NCBI RefSeq assembly: GCF_900176345.1
Contig: NZ_FWXU01000015.1
Location: 62,001 to 126,000, forward strand
Source of the DNA: Rhizobium sp. RU36D
GTDB lineage: Bacteria > Pseudomonadota > Alphaproteobacteria > Rhizobiales > Rhizobiaceae
Reading direction: 5' to 3'
DNA length: 64,000 nt
Shown: positions 14,685 through 22,953 of the stretch, piece after piece
Layout: each line of letters begins with the position of its first letter
Position numbering within the stretch: position 1 is the first letter of the stretch
Made by a program: the position numbers and the translations under genes
The notes under the pieces: model-generated
Told to the model about the DNA's origin: nothing
Database searches by the model: none
Seen by the model: only the letters and a program-made list of their open reading frames with translations

Positions 14685-15440
14685 ATGAACGGGGAAAATC
14701 GCAAGAATACGGCCAGAGTTGCCTGTTCGAACTGTCCGCTGAGAGACAACCCCGCATTTCGCGCCTTTACCGCCAGCGAAGTTGATTTCGTTTCGCACTT
14801 CAAGACGGGGGAATTGAATGCCGATGCCGGCGCCACCATTCTCGTGGAGGGAACGCATAGTGCACATCTCTACACGGTGCTCGATGGCTGGGGCTTCCGT
14901 TACAAGATCCTGGAGGACGGGCGGCGGCAAATCCTGAATTACGTAGTGCCGGGCGACATGATCGGCCTGCAGGGCGCGCTGATGGAGGAAATGCAGCACT
15001 CTGTCGAAGCGCTCACCCCCATCACGCTCTGTGTCTTTGAGCGCAGCCGGATTTTCTCGCTTTTCGAGAAACATCCTGGCCTGAGCTATGATCTGACCTG
15101 GATCGCGGCGCGTGAAGAAAGCATTCTGGACGAGCATCTGTTGAGCATTGGCCGGCGGTCGGCCGTCGAAAGGGCCGCTTACCTCCTGGCTTTCCTGCAG
15201 GAGCGAGAGAAATATTGCAGCCCTTCCGGCAGCGCGCGGGGCCCGATCCCCGTAACCCAAATTCATGTCGCCGATACGTTGGGGCTTTCCATCGTCCATA
15301 CAAACAAGACCCTGCGCAAGCTGGCTGCCCGAGGTCTCATTCGCTGGCTTGACCGGGGTTGCGAGGTGCTGGACCCCGCCGGCTTGGCGGCCGTTGCCAA
15401 CTGGCACCCCTCGGAGCCTCCCAAGCGGCCGTTCATCTGA
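14685..15440 (+). CDS. Crp/Fnr-family transcription regulator
   Basis: A 251-residue protein with a cyclic-nucleotide-binding-like beta roll (about 35-125, ILVEGTHSAHLYTVLDGWG, VVPGDMIGLQG) and a C-terminal winged HTH (about 190-222, TQIHVADTLGLSIVHTNKTLRKLAARGLI). The N terminus has Cys14 and Cys17 (ACSNCPLR) and there is Cys116, but not the four-cysteine set of oxygen-sensing FNR. The recognition helix has HTNKTL rather than the E-x-x-S-R of FNR/FixK, so it should not read TTGA-N6-TCAA sites. It precedes pfkB by about 150 bp. Its ligand is unknown. Confidence 0.85.
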   Translation: MNGENRKNTARVACSNCPLRDNPAFRAFTASEVDFVSHFKTGELNADAGATILVEGTHSAHLYTVLDGWGFRYKILEDGRRQILNYVVPGDMIGLQGALMEEMQHSVEALTPITLCVFERSRIFSLFEKHPGLSYDLTWIAAREESILDEHLLSIGRRSAVERAAYLLAFLQEREKYCSPSGSARGPIPVTQIHVADTLGLSIVHTNKTLRKLAARGLIRWLDRGCEVLDPAGLAAVANWHPSEPPKRPFI

Positions 15441-15588
15441 TACATGCTGCGGACAGGTCTAGGGGTCACGAGATACATGCGCTGCCAGCCTTGATCAAAG
15501 TCATGGTCGCCCGGGTGTCGCATTCGATAGGTAAGAGGTAGTGGCGCAGGGTCCGTCTGCGCTGGCACAGTGACAAGGTCAGCAACAC

Positions 15589-16518
15589 ATGTCGAAAATC
15601 CTTTCGATCGCTCTGAACCCGGCCATCGACATTTCAGCCGATGCAGAGACGGTTCGCCATACCCACAAGACGCGCACGCATGACCAGCAGCAGCATGCCG
15701 GCGGTGGCGGCATAAACGTCGCTCGCGTCATCGTCGAACTGGGTGGACGTTGCGAGCTTCTCTATTTTTCCGGTGGCGCGACCGGGGAACTGCTCGAAGC
15801 CATGCTGAGGCCCCTTGGCATTGTGCAGCATGCGCTGAAAATCCATGATCCGGTGCGCGTTGCCTATAATGTCCGGGAGACCTCGACCAATCTCGAATAC
15901 CGTTTTGTTCCCGAAGGGCCTGAGGTCAGTGCTTCCGAACTGATGCCGGTTTTCGATCTGCTCGAGCAGAGCGATGCGGACTATGTCGTCGCCAGCGGCA
16001 GTCTACCGCGTGGCATAGCAAGCGATACCTATGCGCGGATGGCTGACATCGTGGGCAAGAACGGTGGCCGCTTCATCCTGGATACCTCAGGCGATGCGCT
16101 CCGGGAGACCCTATCCCAATCCCATGTGTTTCTGGTGAAGCCAAGCCTTGGTGAATTGCAGAGCTTTGTCGGGCGGGAGCTGGACCATCAATCGGCGGGC
16201 GAAGCCGCCCTCGAAATCGTGAGGAAGGGCATCGCCGACAACGTCGCGGTGACGCTTGGCGGCGATGGCGCGATCCTGGCACATGCCGGTGGCGTGACGC
16301 GTGTGCCGGCGATCGAGGTGCCGGTTCAATCGGCTGTCGGCGCGGGGGACAGCTTCGTCGCCGCCATGACCTGGTCGATCGCCGAAGGCCACGGCATCGA
16401 GGAGGCGTTCCGCTTCGGTCTGGCGGCCGGTGCGGCCACGGTGATGACGCCGGGCACGGAGCTTTGCCGGCGGAGCGATGTCCACCGGCTCTATGCTTCG
16501 CAGCCGAAGTCGCTTTAA
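15589..16518 (+). CDS. pfkB: 6-phosphofructokinase II-type sugar kinase (PfkB family)
   Basis: A 309-residue ribokinase-fold kinase. It has the N-terminal NPAIDIS motif, the HAGGGGINVAR glycine motif and the C-terminal VGAGDSFVAAMTW with the catalytic Asp, all as in PfkB/1-phosphofructokinase. ATP-dependent phosphorylation of fructose 6-phosphate is the likely activity, though 1-phosphofructokinase or tagatose 6-phosphate kinase activity cannot be excluded by eye. Rhizobia mostly use the Entner-Doudoroff route and often lack a classical Pfk, so the gene is noteworthy. It converges on ppsA with a 4-base overlap of the two stop regions. It follows a Crp/Fnr gene in the same direction. Confidence 0.82.
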   Translation: MSKILSIALNPAIDISADAETVRHTHKTRTHDQQQHAGGGGINVARVIVELGGRCELLYFSGGATGELLEAMLRPLGIVQHALKIHDPVRVAYNVRETSTNLEYRFVPEGPEVSASELMPVFDLLEQSDADYVVASGSLPRGIASDTYARMADIVGKNGGRFILDTSGDALRETLSQSHVFLVKPSLGELQSFVGRELDHQSAGEAALEIVRKGIADNVAVTLGGDGAILAHAGGVTRVPAIEVPVQSAVGAGDSFVAAMTWSIAEGHGIEEAFRFGLAAGAATVMTPGTELCRRSDVHRLYASQPKSL

Positions 16519-18902
16519 GCGTTCTTTGCCTCGGCCTTCGCGACGATCTGCTTCACCGCAATGAAGCTGTCGGGGGTGACGGACATGGAATCGATGCCGC
16601 ACCCGACCAGGAAGGCAGCAAATTCGGGATGGTCGCTGGGGGCCTGGCCGCAAAGACCGATCTTGGCGCCTGCCTTGCGCGCTTCCGTCACGACCCGCTC
16701 GATCATCCATTTGACGGCCTCGTCCTGTTCGTCAAACAGATCCGCGAGATCGCCTGAGTCACGATCGACCCCCAGCGTGAGTTGCGTCAGGTCGTTCGAG
16801 CCAATGGAAAAGCCATCGAACCGATCGGCAAATTTCGCAGCGAGAATGACGTTGGACGGTATCTCGCACATCACATAGACCTGGAGGCCGTTCTCTCCGC
16901 GGGTCAGTCCGTTTTCCGCCATGACCGCCAGCACCTTGTCGGCTTCGCTGACCGATCGGCAGAACGGAATCATCACGACGACATTGCTGAAGCCCATCTC
17001 CTCTCGCAGGCGCTTGATGGCCCGGCACTCCAGGGCGAAACCATCCCGGTATCGCGGCGAATAATAGCGCGAGGCGCCGCGGAAGCCGATCATGGGGTTT
17101 TCTTCCGCCCGCTCGAACTCGGCGCCACCCAGCAGCCCGGCATATTCGTTGGTCTTGAAATCGCTCATGCGCACGATGACGGGCGCCGGATAGACCGCCG
17201 CCGCCAGCCGCCCCAGGCCCAGTGCGAGTTTATCGACAAAATAGTCAGGCTTGTTGGCATAGCCGGCGGTCAGTGCTGCTATTTCGGCCTTGGCGGCGGC
17301 GTCCTTCAGGGTATCGAAGTGGATCAGGGCCATGGGATGCACGCGGATGGCGTTGCTGACCACGAATTCCATGCGCGCAAGCCCGATGCCGTCGGATGGC
17401 AACCGCCACCAGCGGAAGGCCGAGCCGGGATTAGCCAGGTTCAGCATGACTTTCGTCCGGGTCTCCGGGAGGTGGGTTACATCCAGTTCTTCCACCGAGA
17501 CATCGGCGGTCCCATCATAGACGAAACCCTCGTCGCCTTCGGCGCAGGAAATGGTGACCTCCTGGCCACTATGCAGCACCTCCGTCGCATTGCCGGCACC
17601 GACGATGGCGGGCAGGCCCAGTTCGCGGCTGACGATGGCCGCATGGGAGGTCCGTCCGCCGTGGTCCGTGACAATGGCGGCGGCGCGCTTCATGATCGGC
17701 ACCCAGTCGGGATCGGTGGTCTGCGTCACCAGGATCGCGCCATCGACAAACTGGTCGATGTCTCTGACGCTTTCGATCAGGCAGACCTGGCCGGCGGCGA
17801 CGGCATCCCCAATGGAAAGGCCTTTTACAAGCTGTTTGCCCTTGTTCTGGATTGAGTAGGAGCGGAAAGCGCCGGCATCGCGACGCGCCTGCACCGTTTC
17901 CGGTCGAGCCTGGACGATGTACATTTCGCCGGTTCGGCCGTCGCGGGCCCATTCCATATCCATGGGGCAGCCATAATGCTGTTCGATCGTCACCGCCCAT
18001 TTCGCCAGATCGACGATCTCACGGTCGTTCAGCACATAGGCAGCGCGTTCGGCTTTGGAGGTGGGAACGTTCCGCGTCGGCTTGTCGCCGGTCGCGTAGA
18101 TCATCTTGATCTCCTTGGCGCCGCGCTTCTTCTCGATGATTGGCATCAACTCCGGCTTTGACAGCAATGGCTTGAACACCTGGTATTCATCGGGATCAAC
18201 GGTCCCCTGAACCACGTTTTCGCCAAGACCCCAGGCGGCATTGATCAGCACGACCTTGTCGAAGCCGGTCTCGGTATCGATGGAGAACATGACGCCGGAG
18301 CCGCCGAGATCGGATCGCACCATCTGCTGCACGCCAATGGAGAGCGCCACCTTCATGTGGTCGAAGCCCTTGGCCTTGCGGTAGCTGATGGCACGGTCGG
18401 TGAAGAGCGAGGCGTAGCAGCGTCGGCAAGCGTCGATGAGCGCGGCCTCGCCCTTGATGTTCAAGAATGTCTCCTGCTGGCCGGCAAAGCTGGCATCCGG
18501 CAGGTCCTCAGCCGTGGCGCTGGAACGCACGGCGACTTCTACACCGACCACGCCGGCCCGCCGCGACAGCTCCCGATAGGCCTCAGTAATCGATGCCGAA
18601 ACCGCTTCCGGCCAGTCGCCGCGCAGGAAGATCGAGCGGATCGCCTGCCCGGTATCCGCCAGCGTCGTCTTGCCCGCCTCCCAGTCCGCCAGGAGGGAGG
18701 TCATGCGCTCCTCAAGGTTGTTGGCCTTCACGTAGAGCCAGTAGGTGTCGGCGGTGGTCGCAAAACCTGGCGGCACGCGAATTCCTTCGGCTGCCAGCGT
18801 CTGGACCAATTCTCCGAGCGATGCATTCTTGCCGCCCACACCAGCGACATCGCGTCGGCCAAGGGTTTCGAACCAGGCAATCGTCTGAAAATCGGATGAC
18901 AT
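16515..18902 (-). CDS. ppsA: Phosphoenolpyruvate synthase
   Basis: A 795-residue protein that makes phosphoenolpyruvate from pyruvate, ATP and water. The N-terminal ATP-grasp domain (about 1-350) starts with GRRDVAGVGGKNASLGELV. The swivelling phosphohistidine domain has DHGGRTSHAAIVSRELG with the catalytic His. The C-terminal PEP-utilising TIM barrel (about 480-790) ends in FSIGSNDLTQLTLGVDRDSG and IGLCGQAPSDHPEFA. Length matches the E. coli enzyme. An FNR-type box lies about 71-84 bp before the start, suggesting induction at low oxygen. It is convergent with pfkB, so the glycolytic and gluconeogenic genes are placed tail to tail and could influence each other. Confidence 0.95.
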   Translation of the reverse strand: MSSDFQTIAWFETLGRRDVAGVGGKNASLGELVQTLAAEGIRVPPGFATTADTYWLYVKANNLEERMTSLLADWEAGKTTLADTGQAIRSIFLRGDWPEAVSASITEAYRELSRRAGVVGVEVAVRSSATAEDLPDASFAGQQETFLNIKGEAALIDACRRCYASLFTDRAISYRKAKGFDHMKVALSIGVQQMVRSDLGGSGVMFSIDTETGFDKVVLINAAWGLGENVVQGTVDPDEYQVFKPLLSKPELMPIIEKKRGAKEIKMIYATGDKPTRNVPTSKAERAAYVLNDREIVDLAKWAVTIEQHYGCPMDMEWARDGRTGEMYIVQARPETVQARRDAGAFRSYSIQNKGKQLVKGLSIGDAVAAGQVCLIESVRDIDQFVDGAILVTQTTDPDWVPIMKRAAAIVTDHGGRTSHAAIVSRELGLPAIVGAGNATEVLHSGQEVTISCAEGDEGFVYDGTADVSVEELDVTHLPETRTKVMLNLANPGSAFRWWRLPSDGIGLARMEFVVSNAIRVHPMALIHFDTLKDAAAKAEIAALTAGYANKPDYFVDKLALGLGRLAAAVYPAPVIVRMSDFKTNEYAGLLGGAEFERAEENPMIGFRGASRYYSPRYRDGFALECRAIKRLREEMGFSNVVVMIPFCRSVSEADKVLAVMAENGLTRGENGLQVYVMCEIPSNVILAAKFADRFDGFSIGSNDLTQLTLGVDRDSGDLADLFDEQDEAVKWMIERVVTEARKAGAKIGLCGQAPSDHPEFAAFLVGCGIDSMSVTPDSFIAVKQIVAKAEAKNA

Positions 18903-18972
18903 AGCGCTTCCTCCTGCTTTCGGGTTCCACTTCCCGTTGTGGACAAGCTAGGCCCGGCTTGGCTGGCGCGCT

Positions 18973-18986
18973 TTGACAACGATCAA
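18973..18986. promoter_or_regulatory. FNR/FixK-type anaerobox upstream of ppsA
   Basis: TTGAC-AACG-ATCAA matches TTGA-N6-TCAA perfectly and the full TTGAT-N4-ATCAA consensus with one mismatch. It is placed about 71-84 bp upstream of the ppsA start, a common activator position. The binder would be an FnrN/FixK protein encoded elsewhere. Confidence 0.6.
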
Positions 18987-19091
18987 TGCACGGGCTTGCA
19001 ACACGAAAGAAGGCCGGTTTCTGCCGCTATGCCTCTTGCGCCAAAATGCCCAATGGTCACAATTCATCGAATTGGTTCATGAGTGGGCAGA

Positions 19092-20015
19092 ATGCGCATC
19101 GATTTTCTAGGGCTGGAAGCGTTTCTCAGCATTGCCGAGCGTGGCAGCTTCCACCGGGCGGCCGCCTCGCTCAACCTGTCGCAAACGGCGCTCAGCCATC
19201 GCATCCGCAAGCTTGAGGAGGATCTGGGGCTCAAGCTGCTGGCGCGGACCACGCGCCAGGTTTCCCTCACACCCGCGGGTTTGGAATTGCTGCCCAAGGC
19301 ACGGCGGCTGATGGACGACATGGCATCCTCGCTGGACGAGCTTAGGCTGCGCGGACATGAGGGCCAGGAGCATGTGGCGATTGCCTGCCTGCCGACGCTT
19401 GCCTCCTACATGCTACCGCGCATCCTCGACAGTTTCCTTGCCTCCTTCGGCGGGGTACGTGTGCGCATCCTTGACCATTCCGCCACAGAGATTACCGAGC
19501 ATGTGCGGCTGGGAGAGGTTGAATTCGGCATTTCGATCGTCTCCTCGACCTCGCCGGATCTGGAGATCACGCCGCTGTTCAAGGAGAATTTCGTCGTGGC
19601 ATGCCAGGCCTCCAGCCCCTTGGCGGTGCAGGCGACCGTGACCTGGCAAGATATCGAAGCCATGCCGCTCATTCGCGTCGGAACGCTGACTGGCAATCGC
19701 ATCCTGATCGACGATGCCTTGGGCTCCCGCCGCGAGAGCCTCTTGTGGCGCTATGAGGTTCGCCACATCGCCACGGCGGTCAATATGGTCAAGGCCGGTC
19801 TGGGCGTGACGGTCTTGCCGGAAGGCGCGCTTGCCGGCAGCGAGGCGTCGGGCATCGTTGGCGTGCCGATCCGAAACCCCTCGGTTAGCAGGACCATCGG
19901 CATCCTGACCCGTCGCGGCGTGCCGCTCAGTCCACCGGCCGACAGATTGCGGGAACTGGTCCAACGGGAGTTCCGGGAAGATAAAGCGCGCGCAGTTGCA
20001 GCGGGAAAATCATGA
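19092..20015 (+). CDS. LysR-type regulator of the galD-galB operon
   Basis: A 307-residue LysR regulator with the HTH at about 1-60 (FLGLEAFLSIAERGSFHRAAASLNLSQTALSHRIRKLEEDLG) and an effector domain (EHVAIACLPTLASYMLPRIL onward). It is transcribed in the same direction as the three genes after it, which encode a dehydrogenase, an oxalomesaconate tautomerase and an oxalomesaconate hydratase, so it is their likely regulator. The effector would be an aromatic acid or pathway intermediate (inference). The start is the ATG at 19092; three extra codons upstream are possible. Confidence 0.85.
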   Translation: MRIDFLGLEAFLSIAERGSFHRAAASLNLSQTALSHRIRKLEEDLGLKLLARTTRQVSLTPAGLELLPKARRLMDDMASSLDELRLRGHEGQEHVAIACLPTLASYMLPRILDSFLASFGGVRVRILDHSATEITEHVRLGEVEFGISIVSSTSPDLEITPLFKENFVVACQASSPLAVQATVTWQDIEAMPLIRVGTLTGNRILIDDALGSRRESLLWRYEVRHIATAVNMVKAGLGVTVLPEGALAGSEASGIVGVPIRNPSVSRTIGILTRRGVPLSPPADRLRELVQREFREDKARAVAAGKS

Positions 20016-20104
20016 TCTCGGTTCATCAAATCTGAAAATTCTATCATTTGATTGCATGAATTCTTTCGGTCATGGTGCCCCTCCAGTGCGGAGGGATGAC
20101 GGAT

Positions 20105-20911
20105 ATGAAGATTGCATTGATCGGCTTTGGCGAGGTGGGCCAGACCTTTGCCGCCGGTTTTCTCCAGAATTCTGGCGTTTCGATATCTGCCTTCGACATT
20201 GCCTTCGGTCGCAACGAGGTGCTGCATCAGCGCGCGGAGAGCCTGGGCGTGGAGGCTGCGGGCAAGGCGGCTCTCGCCGCAGCGGGCGCGGATGTGGTGT
20301 TGTCGGCTGTCACGGCTGATCAGTGCGAGGCGGTTGCGCAGGACGCGGCAACCTATCTATCCCCTGAGCAGATCTTCTTTGACGTCAACTCCGCTTCGCC
20401 CAACACCAAGCGCCGGGCCGCCGCTCATATCACGGCCAAGGGCGGCAGCTATGTCGAGGGGGCTGTCATGGCAGCCGTGCTGGCGCCCAAGCTTGCCGTG
20501 CCGATTCTGGGTGGTGGGGTGCGCGCGGTCGAGCTTGCAGAAAAGCTCAATCCGCTTGGCATGAACATCACGCCCGTTGCGACCGAAATCGGCGAAGCCT
20601 CGGCCACCAAACTCTGCCGCAGCATTATGATCAAGGGGCTGGAGGCCCTGATATCGGACTGCGCTGCTGCGGCAAAAAAGGCGGGCGTTGAAAAAGCTGT
20701 CTATGCCAGCCTGGCCGAGACATTTCCATCCATTGACTGGCCTCAACTGGCGGCCGCGATGGGCGAGCGTGTCGCACGTCACGGAATACGGCGCGCCGCG
20801 GAGATGCGGGAGGCGGCCGACATGCTGGCGGAAATGGGCTTCGAAAGCGGCCTCGCGCGAGCTGTTGCCGATCGGCAGGAGCAGGGCGCTTTGGCGAACG
20901 GTAAGGGTTGA
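20105..20911 (+). CDS. NAD(P)-binding dehydrogenase with DUF1932 C-terminal domain
   Basis: A 268-residue member of the 6-phosphogluconate-dehydrogenase-like / beta-hydroxyacid dehydrogenase superfamily. The Rossmann motif IGFGEVGQTFAAGF is at residues 5-18 and the substrate-loop motif FDVNSASPNTKR near 98-109. The all-helical DUF1932 domain (about 180-260) includes SATKLCRSIMIKGLEAL, where the family's catalytic lysine lies. It is the first enzyme gene of an operon with galD and galB. Its reaction is not known to me; a role in oxidising or reducing a C6-C7 pathway acid, possibly in place of LigC, is conjecture. GGAGG lies 10 bases before this ATG; an ATG at 20096 is in frame but too close to it. 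Confidence 0.75.
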   Translation: MKIALIGFGEVGQTFAAGFLQNSGVSISAFDIAFGRNEVLHQRAESLGVEAAGKAALAAAGADVVLSAVTADQCEAVAQDAATYLSPEQIFFDVNSASPNTKRRAAAHITAKGGSYVEGAVMAAVLAPKLAVPILGGGVRAVELAEKLNPLGMNITPVATEIGEASATKLCRSIMIKGLEALISDCAAAAKKAGVEKAVYASLAETFPSIDWPQLAAAMGERVARHGIRRAAEMREAADMLAEMGFESGLARAVADRQEQGALANGKG

Positions 20912-20943
20912 TCGCCCGCGCATCGAAATGGGAGGATTTGAAA

Positions 20944-22020
20944 ATGCAAACCGGCATTCGTTGCATGCTGATGCGAGGCGGGACATCCAAGGGCGCCTAT
21001 TTTCTGGCTGAGGATCTTCCCTCCGATTTGGAAAGCCGGGACAGGCTTCTCCTGGAAGTGATGGGCTCGCCCGATCCGCGACAGGTGGATGGCGTGGGTG
21101 GCGCGCATCCCCTCACCAGCAAGGTGGCCATCGTCTCCCGTTCGACTGAGCCTGGCTGCGACATCGATTTTCTCTTCTGCCAGGTGGTGGTCGACAAGCC
21201 CGTGGTCGATACCTCGCCGAATTGCGGAAACATTCTGGCTGGCGTCGCGCCCTTTGCCATCGAGCGCGGTCTCGTGGAGGCGACGGATGGCACCACCCGT
21301 GTCGTGGTGCGCACGATCAATACAGGCACAGTGGCGGAACTGGAGGTTCAGACCCCTGGTCGGCGGGTTCGCTATGATGGTGATGCGCGGATCGATGGTG
21401 TGCCGGGAACCTCCGCCCCAGTCAGTATTGACTTTCGCGATGCGGCGGGATCGATGTGCGGATCGCTTCTGCCAACCGGCAACGCCGTAGATCTGGTCGA
21501 TGGCGTGGAGGCCACGCTGATCGACAATGGCATGCCGGTGATTGTGCTGGCGGCGGAATCCGTCGGGCGGACCGGGCAGGAGCCGCGCGATCAACTGGAC
21601 AAGGACACCGAACTCAAGGCGCGGCTGGAGCGCATCCGGCTTGCCGCCGGCCCGCTGATGAACCTGGGCGACGTCTCGGGCAAGGTGGTGCCGAAGATCG
21701 CCTTGGTATCCGCACCGACGGCCGGTGGCCATGTCTCGACCCGCAGCTTTATTCCGCATGAATGCCATTCCGCGATCGGCGTCTTTGCTGCCGTCACGGT
21801 GGCGACGGCCTGTGTGCTGCCGGGCTCGCCGGCGCATCGCGTGGCACGGCTTGATCCGGGGCAGGACAAGACGATCAGCGTCGAGCATCCGACCGGCGAA
21901 TTCAGTGTCCGGCTGGTGCTGGAAGGGTCCGAGGATAACCCCAAGGTGGCTTCTGCGGGGCTGTTGCGAACGGCCCGGGCCCTGTTCGACGGCACAGTCT
22001 TCGCCCGCTCGCAATTTTAG
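20944..22020 (+). CDS. galD: 4-oxalomesaconate tautomerase (PrpF family)
   Basis: A 358-residue PrpF-fold protein that closely resembles GalD of Pseudomonas putida and LigU. The N terminus IRCMLMRGGTSKGAYFL, the MGSPDPRQVDGVGGAHPLTSKVAI stretch, SPNCGNILAGV with the active-site cysteine, and the C-terminal GSPAH motif are all present. It converts the keto form of 4-oxalomesaconate to the enol/isomer used by the hydratase. GGAGG precedes the ATG. It lies between the DUF1932 dehydrogenase and galB in one operon, 17 kb away from the ligAB operon. Confidence 0.88.
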   Translation: MQTGIRCMLMRGGTSKGAYFLAEDLPSDLESRDRLLLEVMGSPDPRQVDGVGGAHPLTSKVAIVSRSTEPGCDIDFLFCQVVVDKPVVDTSPNCGNILAGVAPFAIERGLVEATDGTTRVVVRTINTGTVAELEVQTPGRRVRYDGDARIDGVPGTSAPVSIDFRDAAGSMCGSLLPTGNAVDLVDGVEATLIDNGMPVIVLAAESVGRTGQEPRDQLDKDTELKARLERIRLAAGPLMNLGDVSGKVVPKIALVSAPTAGGHVSTRSFIPHECHSAIGVFAAVTVATACVLPGSPAHRVARLDPGQDKTISVEHPTGEFSVRLVLEGSEDNPKVASAGLLRTARALFDGTVFARSQF

Positions 22021-22073
22021 ACGCATCGCAAGGATCCCAGGCGTTTGCCGGATCCATCAATGGAGGAAGTCTC

Positions 22074-22793
22074 ATGGAACAGAAATCGGGTCTCGTGATC
22101 ACGGCCCATCCGGGTGATTTTGTCTGGCGGGCAGGGGGCGCAATCGCTCTCCACGCGCGCAAGGGCTATCGCATGAAGATAGCCTGCCTTTCCTATGGCG
22201 AGCGCGGTGAAAGCCAGTTTGCCTGGAAGCAGGCCGGCGTGAAACTGGAAGACGTGAAGGCGCAGCGGCGCGACGAGGCGGAACGGGCGGCCGCTATTCT
22301 GGGGGCTGAAATCGAGTTCTTCGATGCCGGCGACTACCCGCTGAGGTCCAGTGAAGCCATGCTGGATCGGCTTGTCGATATCTATCGCGAGGTGAAACCG
22401 GCTTTCGTGCTCACGCACTCGCTGCACGACCCCTACAATTTCGATCATCCGCTGGCCACGCATCTGGCCCAGGAGGCGCGCGTCATTGCCCAGGCGGCGG
22501 GCCACAAGCCGGATCCGACGCGAGCCTATACCGCGCCGCCGGTCTTCCTGTTCGAGCCGCACCAGCCGGAACAATGCGATTACAAGCCGAATGTCATTCT
22601 CAACATCGATGATGTCTGGGAAACCAAGCGCAAGGCCTTCGAGATCCTGGCCGCGCAAAAGCACCTCTGGGACTATTACACCCGGGTCGCGCTGAATCGC
22701 GGCATGCAAGGCGGGCGCAATTCCGGCCGGGCCATGACCTATGGTGAAGCCTATCAGCGGCTCTTCCCCGACATCGTCGAGGAGCTGAAGTAG
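22074..22793 (+). CDS. galB: 4-oxalomesaconate hydratase (PIG-L family, GalB type)
   Basis: A 239-residue PIG-L fold protein. TAHPGDFVWRAGGAIALHA near the N terminus is the GalB version of the HPDD zinc motif, and HSLHDPYNFDHPLATHLAQ supplies a further metal-ligand region. In Pseudomonas putida GalB is a zinc-dependent hydratase converting 4-oxalomesaconate to 4-carboxy-4-hydroxy-2-oxoadipate; it is unrelated to the LigJ hydratase. With galD just upstream this assignment is much better than a generic deacetylase. The product is the substrate of the aldolase encoded at 3609. GGAGGAAG precedes the ATG. Confidence 0.85.
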   Translation: MEQKSGLVITAHPGDFVWRAGGAIALHARKGYRMKIACLSYGERGESQFAWKQAGVKLEDVKAQRRDEAERAAAILGAEIEFFDAGDYPLRSSEAMLDRLVDIYREVKPAFVLTHSLHDPYNFDHPLATHLAQEARVIAQAAGHKPDPTRAYTAPPVFLFEPHQPEQCDYKPNVILNIDDVWETKRKAFEILAAQKHLWDYYTRVALNRGMQGGRNSGRAMTYGEAYQRLFPDIVEELK

Positions 22794-22953
22794 ACAAGAC
22801 TTCTCAATTTTTTGTGGCATAAGCCATAATATTACTTGTCAAAATAAGTCAGGTTAAATATCGAAGAGAAATGCGTGACGTGATCCCGCCGACGCTCCGG
22901 CGGCCTCCGGGATCGCGGTTTCTGTTCAATGTCTGACTTAAAAGGAGCTCCCA

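Noticed and set aside
15496..15503. TTGATCAA upstream of pfkB as an anaerobox
   Set aside because: The two half-sites have no 4-base spacer, so it does not fit the FNR/FixK consensus.
20779..22026. 415-codon open frame on the minus strand over galD
   Set aside because: Antisense shadow of galD, which has firm family motifs and a ribosome site.
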